Position numbers and translations under genes: made by a program. The notes below the pieces were generated by a model. That model worked only from the letters and a program-made list of their open reading frames with translations, had not been told where the DNA came from and ran no database searches. Below are positions 7,058 to 13,980 of a stretch of 32,290 nucleotides of DNA, piece by piece (within the stretch, counting starts at the first letter, position 1; each line of letters begins with the position of its first letter). The DNA is from a bacterium (GTDB lineage Bacteria > Patescibacteriota > Microgenomatia > UBA8517). The stretch covers positions 1 to 32,290 of the forward strand of contig JAKAJP010000030.1 in assembly GCA_021824915.1 (NCBI GenBank). The letters are read 5' to 3'.

Positions 7058-8680
7058 ATGACTAAATTACCAAAGACGATTGAGAATTTATTTTATAATC
7101 CGGAGACGGATTCTGTAGACTCATTACTAAAAGATATTAAGGAGACTCATTTGCATATTTTAGAAAACACGGACTTGTCGAAAGGAACTCTTTCCTCAAA
7201 ACCCGAAGATTATGTGTATGTAATAAAGGATTTTAAAATTCCAAATAACGGAATAGGCCAAGGTTCGTTTGACTCAATTATACCCGCGCTTTTTCGTGGT
7301 GTATCCAGGTGGCACTCTCCTCGAACAATGTATAATGTCGCTCCGCCGCCAATATTACCAACAGTTGTTGGTAAAGTTTTCACTTCACTGTATAACCCAA
7401 ATTTAGCCTTAGACACCGCAGCAGGTAAAAGTCTTTTAACCGAACAGGAAGTAATAAAAGCGATTGCAGATTATATCGGTTGGGATCGAGAAAATGCTGG
7501 TGGAATTTTTACCTGGGGTGGAAAGGCAACAATAATGTATGGTATTAAATTAGGACTAAAAAATTGTTCACCAAATTCTTCTACGCAGGGTGCAAAAGAA
7601 GACGTTGTTGTTCTCTCGACGGTAGCTGGTCATCCATCTCATATACAGGATGCTAATTGGCTGGGTATCGGGACGGACAATGTGATTAGGTTGGAAGTTG
7701 ATAGGGATGGTAAAACGGATGTGAATCAAATGGAACAAGTAATTAAAAAAGTGACCAGAGAGGGTAAAAAAATTGCAGCCATTATTGTTTCAGGAGGAAC
7801 AACCAATAGTATGGTGGTGGATCCAATCGAAAAGGTTGTCGAGTTGAGAAATAGACTTGTAAATGAACTTTCCCTGAAGTATATACCTCATATTCATGTT
7901 GACGCCGTGGTTGCCTTCCCATGGATATTTTTTAAAGACTATAATTTTGGATTAAACAATCTTGATATTGAGGCAGAGGCACTGGAAAGAATATTGAAAA
8001 TAATAAAGGATCTGAAATGTATATATCTGGCTGATTCATTTGGCATAGACTTTCATAAAATGGGTTTTTGTCCTTATATATCAAGTGCCTTTCTCGTTAA
8101 GGACAAAACTCTATTAAGTGGAAAGGAAGACCTTCAAAATTGGCCATTTTTATATTCGATGGAGAATTCTAGAGCTGGTGACGGTCCAAACTCCGCTTTT
8201 ATTGCTTTAAGCGCTTTGGGTGTAAAGGGTTTTCAGGTTTTAATTGCACATTTGACTGAGATGGCGGTGCATTTACAGAATGAGATAGAAAAAACAGGAA
8301 ATTTTGAGATAATAAATAAAACAGGACTCGGAACTTCGGTTATGTTTATTCCACGTATTCCTAAAGGTTTAACTTTCCCAAATTTAGAAATAGAATCGAA
8401 GGTCAGAAATTTTTATACAGCAAGTTTTATCGAAGAAATGTCAAAATTAGGGAATCCTTATTATATTGATAAAATACCCGGCAACTCCACTGGATCCAGC
8501 CCTTTTCCGCTAACATCATTAAAAGCTTACATAATGTCGCCATTTTCAAGCAAAGAAAATAATCTTTCTTTTGTGGAATTTATTGTTGAATTAAAGCGAA
8601 AAATAGATATGAAATTCGATTTTCATAATACAAATATTAAGTCTTCGGATGTTGAATTTTTCCATCCCCTAAAAGGATAA
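7058..8680 (+). CDS. Group II pyridoxal-phosphate-dependent decarboxylase
   Basis: A 540-residue fold-type I PLP enzyme of the group II amino-acid decarboxylase family (glutamate, aromatic and diaminobutyrate decarboxylases). Seen: GGIFTWGGKATIMYGIKLGL near 150-170 (cofactor phosphate region), HIHVDAVVAFPW with D282 as the expected partner of the pyridine nitrogen, and DSFGIDFHKMGFCPY with K334 as the Schiff-base lysine next to H333. The length is slightly above the usual 450-500. It would remove the carboxyl group of an amino acid, or in some relatives catalyse an oxidative or transamination variant. Substrate unknown. The PheRS-like gene next to it makes an aromatic substrate the simplest guess, but this is inference only. 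Confidence 0.85.
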   Translation: MTKLPKTIENLFYNPETDSVDSLLKDIKETHLHILENTDLSKGTLSSKPEDYVYVIKDFKIPNNGIGQGSFDSIIPALFRGVSRWHSPRTMYNVAPPPILPTVVGKVFTSLYNPNLALDTAAGKSLLTEQEVIKAIADYIGWDRENAGGIFTWGGKATIMYGIKLGLKNCSPNSSTQGAKEDVVVLSTVAGHPSHIQDANWLGIGTDNVIRLEVDRDGKTDVNQMEQVIKKVTREGKKIAAIIVSGGTTNSMVVDPIEKVVELRNRLVNELSLKYIPHIHVDAVVAFPWIFFKDYNFGLNNLDIEAEALERILKIIKDLKCIYLADSFGIDFHKMGFCPYISSAFLVKDKTLLSGKEDLQNWPFLYSMENSRAGDGPNSAFIALSALGVKGFQVLIAHLTEMAVHLQNEIEKTGNFEIINKTGLGTSVMFIPRIPKGLTFPNLEIESKVRNFYTASFIEEMSKLGNPYYIDKIPGNSTGSSPFPLTSLKAYIMSPFSSKENNLSFVEFIVELKRKIDMKFDFHNTNIKSSDVEFFHPLKG

Positions 8681-8688
8681 GGTTTGTT

Positions 8689-9963
8689 TTGCAAGCCTAT
8701 TGTGATAAAATCTCAGCCATAGAACCCATGATAAAACAAAAAACAAATAGCCAGCCTACACAAGTCTTAAGCAGTTTAGAAGAAGCGAGGGTTAATGTAC
8801 CTTTAGAGAACCCCAATTTGCCAATGCCGCTCAAGTTTGAAGTATCAAGGCCTGAAATTATAAAAAAGTCACTAGCGATTAAAGATCTTACTTTACCAAC
8901 TGAAAGTGGGCAGGAAAGAAGCGTTGTTGGAAAGGTTTTTGATCAGGTTGTAGAAAAATTAAAAGAGCATAATTTTTCTGATATTCATATAGTGAGAGGA
9001 AATCCCATTGTTGAAGTAAGAGATAATTTTGATAAACTCCTCTTTTCGCCAGGAAATCCAGGAAGGTCATCAACTTACACTAGGTACACCGATGAGAATC
9101 ATGTATTAAGAACCCACACGTCAGCACTAATACCATCAACTTTTGAGAAATTGGATAAAAAAGATTTAGACCGCTCGACTTTTGTACTCCCAGGCTTAGT
9201 TTATAGAAGAGATGTGATTGATCCTAAACACTTGGACGTGTTCCACCAAATTGATGTATGGACACTTCAGAAAAACAAAAAATACGGAAAGACAAATAGA
9301 AAAGATTTGTTAGAGCTTGTTAAAGCCGTGTTCGAAGCAGCCTGTCCGGGTGCTGAAATGAAAATTAATGAGGTAAAGCACCCCTATACTTTAGATGGTA
9401 TAGAGGTTTATGCGAAAATTGATAACAAAGAGATAGAAGTCCTCGAAGCTGGGTTGGCGCACCCCACAGTGTTAAGTAATTCTGGCATTAATCCTGAAGA
9501 ATACTCGGGTTTGGCTTTGGGTATGGGTGTTGAACGCCTAATCATGGCACGAAAAGACCTACCGGATATCAGGTTAATTCGATCGACAGACCCCCGTGTA
9601 ATTAAACAAATGACGAATATGGAAAAGTATAGGAGTGTCTCTAATCAGCAAGCCATGTCGAGAGATATGTCCTATTGTGTTGAGAAAGACGAAACAGAGG
9701 AAGATATCTGCGAAGCTATTAGGGTTGCGTTTGGGGAGAATAGCGATTTGTTGGAAGAGGTTAAGATTTTAGAGAGAACTCCATACGAAAAATTGACTCC
9801 AATTGCTAGAAAAAGACTCGGTGCATCAAAAGATCAAGTTAACGTTTTGGTAAGAATTGTTTTAAGACATCCCGACAGAAGCTTGACCAAAAGGGAGGCT
9901 GCGGATTTGTACTCCTCTGTTTATCCAAAATTACACCAAGGGTCAACTTTGGGATATGAATAA
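8689..9963 (+). CDS. Free-standing PheRS-like class II synthetase with C-terminal FDX-ACB-like domain
   Basis: The catalytic core resembles the PheRS alpha subunit: RTHTSALIP (from R141), motif 2 YRRDVIDPKHLDVFHQIDVW (from Y172), and motif 3 GLALGMGVERLIM ending near R283, followed by DLPDIRLIRSTDPRV. Residues about 305-424 (SVSNQQAMSRDMSY, LVRIVLRHPDRSLTKREAADLYSSVYPKLHQG) resemble the ferredoxin-fold anticodon-binding domain normally found at the end of PheT, so the two sit on one chain as in mitochondrial PheRS. The N-terminal coiled coil of PheS is missing. It should at least form an aminoacyl adenylate. The genomic context suggests a biosynthetic role rather than bulk translation. Start uncertain: TTG at 8689 has AAGG 6 nt before it; the first ATG is 8728. 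Confidence 0.8.
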   Translation: MQAYCDKISAIEPMIKQKTNSQPTQVLSSLEEARVNVPLENPNLPMPLKFEVSRPEIIKKSLAIKDLTLPTESGQERSVVGKVFDQVVEKLKEHNFSDIHIVRGNPIVEVRDNFDKLLFSPGNPGRSSTYTRYTDENHVLRTHTSALIPSTFEKLDKKDLDRSTFVLPGLVYRRDVIDPKHLDVFHQIDVWTLQKNKKYGKTNRKDLLELVKAVFEAACPGAEMKINEVKHPYTLDGIEVYAKIDNKEIEVLEAGLAHPTVLSNSGINPEEYSGLALGMGVERLIMARKDLPDIRLIRSTDPRVIKQMTNMEKYRSVSNQQAMSRDMSYCVEKDETEEDICEAIRVAFGENSDLLEEVKILERTPYEKLTPIARKRLGASKDQVNVLVRIVLRHPDRSLTKREAADLYSSVYPKLHQGSTLGYE

Positions 9964-10615
9964 TAATCGGCGTAAGCGTCTAATCACCTTAAGAGAAGCG
10001 TATGAAAAGGAACCTTACAGTGTTAAGCTTAGTGGCCTCAACCTTAGGATAGAAAAAGGTGTTTTTCCTCCTGATGTATCATTTGCTACTCTAAAACTTG
10101 GGAAAATTCTGGGTAACTATCGTCCCGAATCAGCAATAGACATAGGAAGCGGGTCTGGATATCTTGCATTTGTGCTGAAACGAAATGGTGTTCAAAGAGT
10201 ATTTGCAAGTGACATAAATCCGGCCGCAATTAATTGCATAAAAGAAAATGTACGGTTAAATCCCGGCTGTAATCTTAACGGAATTTATTTGAGTGACCTT
10301 TTTAGTAATCTTAAAGAGAACTTAAAGTTTGATCTTATTATCTTCAATCATTTTTACCGTCCCGAAGGAACGGGTATTTTTGGTCCAGTAAACGATGCGG
10401 GAAAAGAGATAATTGAACGGTTTTTGACACAATCAAAACAAAGATTAACTCAAAACGGTGTCATTATTATGAACTTTGTTGAGATGTCTGATCCTGAGAA
10501 TAGCCCGGCAGCAATTGCGAAGCAGATGGGTTATAAGGTGAAAGTATTATTCCAAGAGAGTAACTATCAAAATATGGGTAATTTCTTTGTTTACGAATTT
10601 AAACTGCCAAGTTAA
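9956..10615 (+). CDS. Class I SAM-dependent methyltransferase (HemK/RsmC-like fold)
   Basis: A 219-residue protein with motif I AIDIGSGSGYL (60-70), the acidic ribose-binding strand end ASDIN (84-88), and motif IV at FNHFYRP (130-136), where HemK and N6-type enzymes have NPPY. The central two prolines are replaced by H-F. The end YNFF-type strand is present as NFFVYEF. It overlaps the PheRS-like gene by 8 nt, so the two are translationally coupled. It most likely methylates a nitrogen or oxygen of the pathway's small product; rRNA or protein methylation is a less likely alternative. It ends 1 nt from the convergent oxidoreductase gene. Confidence 0.75.
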   Translation: MNNNRRKRLITLREAYEKEPYSVKLSGLNLRIEKGVFPPDVSFATLKLGKILGNYRPESAIDIGSGSGYLAFVLKRNGVQRVFASDINPAAINCIKENVRLNPGCNLNGIYLSDLFSNLKENLKFDLIIFNHFYRPEGTGIFGPVNDAGKEIIERFLTQSKQRLTQNGVIIMNFVEMSDPENSPAAIAKQMGYKVKVLFQESNYQNMGNFFVYEFKLPS

Positions 10616-10616
10616 T

Positions 10617-12068
10617 TTATCGGCTAATATACTCATCTAGCTTGATAATTGAAGGCAATTTAATCTTGTCTTCTTTGTGAGTTTTATTATAGAAATCCTC
10701 TGCAATCTTTTCGTACATCATTGAGTATATTCTGATGGTCAGTTTCTGGTCATCAATGGTCGAGAGTCTGTCTAATTCTTCCTTGATAACTCTTTCACCA
10801 GCACAAGCTTTAATAAAACTTTTAAACAGATCTTTCGATGTCAAAGTTCCGGTCTCATAGGCGTCAGTAAAGTACCATCTATTAGATTTTTCACCTAATA
10901 AGGGGTGTAACATTTGCCTTAAATCGATGTTGTGCCCTAAAGCCACTTCATCATTTTTTATCAATTGCCACTGTTGTAATGCACCTTGATGTATATCAAA
11001 GTACACAGACGACATTCTTCCTCCGTACTTATCGTGTGCGTATTCTGTAACTTCGGGATTATATTTTGTCAAACGAGGCGCAAATGTAGAATAATTGACA
11101 ATAAAAGTAATTAATCCAATCTGGTTGTTGTTTTTGTCTCTTAATTTTAGGTAAAAATGAAAATCAAGTTCGGTGTTTAATGCTTGTTTGGGGATATTAG
11201 CCACATCATCATTATTCTTATTTTCAACAAGCTTTCTCAAGGATTTATAGCTACCAGCCTTAATATATTCTTCTACTCTCAAGATATAGGGCATAGAAAT
11301 TTCGATAGTGTCAATATTTCCCCTTGCCATTTTAAGATACCAAGCTACCACATCGATATAGTGATAGCTTGTGTGAGAGAGTGTGCCAACCCCGTCAATG
11401 TGTCCGTGCGCGCCACCCTTAAGATATTCGCTTGGATATTTATGAATTCCCCCGTTGATTATAACGTTCATATATCTAATTCCTTCACCAGTCTTTAAAT
11501 ATATTTTATTTAACCCATCTGCTACTTTGATAAAAGGGATTAGCGCTCTTCTTCGAAGGGGAGAGCAAAACATGTAGTTTTTATTTTCCTTTTTGATTTT
11601 GTCATATAATAAATTTAATTTTTCATATTTTTTCTGAATTGACCGAGCTTGATTTATATCTAGAGAGCTATTCATATTGGTAACTAAAGGTTTATCACAA
11701 AGTAAATTTATTTTATTTTTAAGTGCCCATTCGCAGTAAAAATAGTGATGAACAGGGTCTGTCGCAACAATTACCGCATTAATTAGCTTTTTTATATTAA
11801 GTTGATCTAATTCGTATTGTAGTTGGTCGGGTGATTTTCCAGACGTATCAATCCATTGTGGGTTATCTAGTTCTAAAATCTTTTTGAGGTTGTCACGTAT
11901 TTCCTGTTTTTCTGTATCCCTTGGATTAACCGGATCACAGATCGCCACGACTTTTACATTCATGCCCTCTGATTTCAGACTAAGAATCGAGGAATAATGA
12001 TTCTTTTCAGTCCACAAGCCACTACCACCGGCAACAAGAATGTTTATTGTTTTAGAATTCATTCCCAT
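10617..12068 (-). CDS. Gfo/Idh/MocA-family oxidoreductase
   Basis: A 483-residue protein. The N-terminal Rossmann part has NILVAGGSGLWTEKNHYSS (9-27) and AVIVATDPVHHYFYCEWALK, and the family hallmark (E/D)KP appears as LLCDKPLVTN. The second half contains a GGAHGHIDGVGTLSHTSYHYIDVVAWYL stretch resembling the catalytic helix with histidines (H-x3-D type). Members oxidise or reduce hydroxyls of sugars or cyclitols with NAD(P). It is longer than the usual 330-400 residues. It lies tail to tail with the cargo operon and may act on the same product, but it is transcribed separately. Start may be ATG 12068 or 12062; neither has a ribosome site. Confidence 0.8.
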   Translation of the reverse strand: MGMNSKTINILVAGGSGLWTEKNHYSSILSLKSEGMNVKVVAICDPVNPRDTEKQEIRDNLKKILELDNPQWIDTSGKSPDQLQYELDQLNIKKLINAVIVATDPVHHYFYCEWALKNKINLLCDKPLVTNMNSSLDINQARSIQKKYEKLNLLYDKIKKENKNYMFCSPLRRRALIPFIKVADGLNKIYLKTGEGIRYMNVIINGGIHKYPSEYLKGGAHGHIDGVGTLSHTSYHYIDVVAWYLKMARGNIDTIEISMPYILRVEEYIKAGSYKSLRKLVENKNNDDVANIPKQALNTELDFHFYLKLRDKNNNQIGLITFIVNYSTFAPRLTKYNPEVTEYAHDKYGGRMSSVYFDIHQGALQQWQLIKNDEVALGHNIDLRQMLHPLLGEKSNRWYFTDAYETGTLTSKDLFKSFIKACAGERVIKEELDRLSTIDDQKLTIRIYSMMYEKIAEDFYNKTHKEDKIKLPSIIKLDEYISR

Positions 12069-12081
12069 ACGTCACATTTGA

Positions 12082-12109
12082 GTATTAGTATATCAAGATT
12101 TAATAGCAA
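12082..12109 (-). promoter_or_regulatory. Possible promoter of the Gfo/Idh/MocA gene
   Basis: Minus strand TTGCTA (12104-12109), 16-nt spacer, TAATAC (12082-12087), about 13 nt before the ATG at 12068. A moderate match in AT-rich DNA; the only candidate in the short space after the methyltransferase gene's stop. Confidence 0.35.
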
Positions 12110-12134
12110 ACTATAATTTGGAAGGAACCCTTAT

Positions 12135-13565
12135 TTAGAAAAGTTCGTTTTGGTCAGCTTTGACTTCAGCCCTTTTGAAAGGGTTTATTTTATCCGTTGG
12201 TAGTTTTAGCCCCTTGCCTTCAAACCACTCCTTTACTGAAAGTAGTTGTATTTTGGGGAAAGATGTTGATTCAGAGTATCTATATTCTCCGGCTAAAGCA
12301 GCTTCTCTTTTCATCTCGCTTGTAGGTTCGTGTAATGTTATTAAAACTCCCATAGGCGCACTATCCCTTTCAATATCTCCCTTGAGCGTTGAAACTTCAT
12401 TCCGGTGGTTTGTGTTTCCGCCCTTAACTTGAACAATAATCTTTTTGAGCTTGGGATTTCTTAAATCTTCTCTATCATAAAAAAGGATAATTCCATCAAT
12501 ACCCCTGTCTGCGCCTTTCTTTGTCTCACCACTTGGGGGGCTGGCCCCAACAAGAGTTATTGCCCAATCTTGAAATGAAAACTTATCTTTTTCAGCCAAA
12601 CTTACTGCTGACTCAAAATCCATTGGTATTCCATCGAGATGTATTTGTATTCCGGGGTAATGAGCATTCATTCTTTGGTTTATAACATTTACTGCTTGCA
12701 TACTAATGTCTATCCCAGCCCAGTTTCTGTTTAATCTTTCGGCGACTGCAACCGTAGTTCCGCACCCACAAAACGGGTCTAAAATCCAATCACCCTCTTT
12801 AGATGAAATTTTGATTATTCTTTCGAGGAGTTTTTCGGGTTTTTGTGTAGGATAATCCAATCTTTCTTTATCCATAGGGTTTAAAGCTGGTATTTCCCAG
12901 ACATCCATAGGAATTTTGTAAATATCATTTGCACCAATCCTTGCCCCTTTGGGATTTTGAGCTCTTTCCATAGCTTTTTCTGTTCTTTTATCAGGGTCGG
13001 CCATTGGGTCAAAATGATAATCATCAGTTTTTGTGTAGAAGAGAATAATGTCGTGTTTTTTTGAATAATGCTGTTTGCTAGCTCCTCCAGTTTGATAATG
13101 CCATACAATTTCATTCCTGAAATTTTCCTTTCCAAAAATCACATCCATAATGATTTTTAGATAATGGCTTGCCGTCGGATCGCAATGCAAATATATTGAC
13201 CCGGTTGTTTTCAAAACGCGATGAAGAGGCATAAGTCTTGCAGTCATATTGACCAAATAGGCCATCATTTGGTTTTGACCGATAAATTCTGAAAGGCTGT
13301 TTATAAGTATGGCTATTTGTGGTTTTGGATTGTTTTTTAATTCGTTAAATATCCTTACTGTATCTTCCGTCCATTCCCAAGTATCCTCGAAGGCGTGAAT
13401 TTGGGCTGAGGAATCAATCTGACCTTCCTTGAAAAGTACGTTGTAGTTACGGTTTGAATTGAATGGGGGATCAAGGTATATTAAATCAAAGAAATTTTCA
13501 GGGATTTTCTCTTTCAATACCTCTAAGTTATCTCCAAAAAAGAGAGTTCTGTTTTGAATATCCAT
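12135..13565 (-). CDS. Fused DNA methyltransferase-restriction nuclease (single-chain R-M enzyme)
   Basis: Translation from the ATG at 13565 gives 476 residues (a TTG at 13571 would add two). Motif IV DPPF (32-35) precedes motif I DPFCGCGTT (263-271), the order of beta-class N6-adenine or N4-cytosine methyltransferases. Residues about 335-450 form a second domain with GADRGIDGIILF (D357) and IIVQVKGG (Q379-V-K381), the D...QxK pattern of Mrr-like PD-(D/E)xK nucleases. Methylation and cleavage thus appear joined in one chain, with no separate specificity subunit nearby. A divergent C-protein-like gene adjoins it, as in controller-regulated R-M systems. The domain could instead be a modification-dependent or inactive nuclease. 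Confidence 0.85.
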   Translation of the reverse strand: MDIQNRTLFFGDNLEVLKEKIPENFFDLIYLDPPFNSNRNYNVLFKEGQIDSSAQIHAFEDTWEWTEDTVRIFNELKNNPKPQIAILINSLSEFIGQNQMMAYLVNMTARLMPLHRVLKTTGSIYLHCDPTASHYLKIIMDVIFGKENFRNEIVWHYQTGGASKQHYSKKHDIILFYTKTDDYHFDPMADPDKRTEKAMERAQNPKGARIGANDIYKIPMDVWEIPALNPMDKERLDYPTQKPEKLLERIIKISSKEGDWILDPFCGCGTTVAVAERLNRNWAGIDISMQAVNVINQRMNAHYPGIQIHLDGIPMDFESAVSLAEKDKFSFQDWAITLVGASPPSGETKKGADRGIDGIILFYDREDLRNPKLKKIIVQVKGGNTNHRNEVSTLKGDIERDSAPMGVLITLHEPTSEMKREAALAGEYRYSESTSFPKIQLLSVKEWFEGKGLKLPTDKINPFKRAEVKADQNELF

Positions 13566-13573
13566 ATTCAATT

Positions 13574-13640
13574 GCTACAAACAGTCCCAATATAGCAGAA
13601 CTATAAAAATGCTACAAGGAGAAGCTGGTCTATCAGTCCC
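13574..13640 (-). promoter_or_regulatory. R-M promoter with repeated motifs, likely C-protein operator region
   Basis: Minus-strand promoter TTGTAG (13612-13617), 17-nt spacer, TATATT (13589-13594) faces the R-M gene. Around it are two copies of CAGTCCC (13582-13588 and 13634-13640) and two of GCTACAA (13574-13580 and 13611-13617), one of each flanking the -10 box downstream. Duplicated short motifs overlapping a promoter next to a C-protein gene are what controller operators look like; binding is inferred. Confidence 0.5.
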
Positions 13641-13660
13641 ATTTAGCCTAGCCTTGGGGT

Positions 13661-13882
13661 ATGAAAGTTGTTTCAGAAGCTCATAAAAGGTTTGGCCAAA
13701 GATTAAAAATTTTAAGAAAAGAGCAGGGAATGACGCAGGAAGATTTAGCGTTTAAAGTGGGAGTTGATAGAAGTTATATGGGTTTTATCGAGAGGGGAGA
13801 GAAGAATGTTACTCTTAAAAGACTAGTTGATATAGCTAAAGCTTTTAGGGTGTCTCTTTCGGAGCTCTTCAAATCAATTTAA
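13661..13882 (+). CDS. XRE-family regulator resembling R-M controller (C) protein
   Basis: A 73-residue one-domain helix-turn-helix protein: RFGQRLKILRKEQGMTQEDLA (11-31), then VGVDRSYMGFIERGEKNVTL (33-52), then VDIAKAFRVSLSELF. The string DRSYMGFIERGEKN closely follows the recognition helix of C proteins, whose usual form is DRTYISxIERGxRN. Such proteins delay nuclease expression until host DNA is methylated, by binding operators near their own and the R-M promoters. It is divergent from the fused R-M gene with 95 nt between starts. GGGG just before the ATG may serve as a weak ribosome site. A general element repressor is the alternative. Confidence 0.8.
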   Translation: MKVVSEAHKRFGQRLKILRKEQGMTQEDLAFKVGVDRSYMGFIERGEKNVTLKRLVDIAKAFRVSLSELFKSI

Positions 13883-13915
13883 TAAACTTGCAATTTTAGT
13901 GGTAATATACAGGTA

Positions 13916-13945
13916 TAAAACACCCTTGATAAATGGGCTTTTTTT
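13916..13945 (+). terminator. Possible weak terminator after the controller gene
   Basis: CCC (13923-13925) pairs with GGG (13935-13937), extended by AAAA before and TTTT after, followed by a run of seven T. The stem is short, so the call is weak. Confidence 0.3.
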
Positions 13946-13980
13946 GTAGCTAGTCTTTTACTAGAAAAATTACAATTAAT

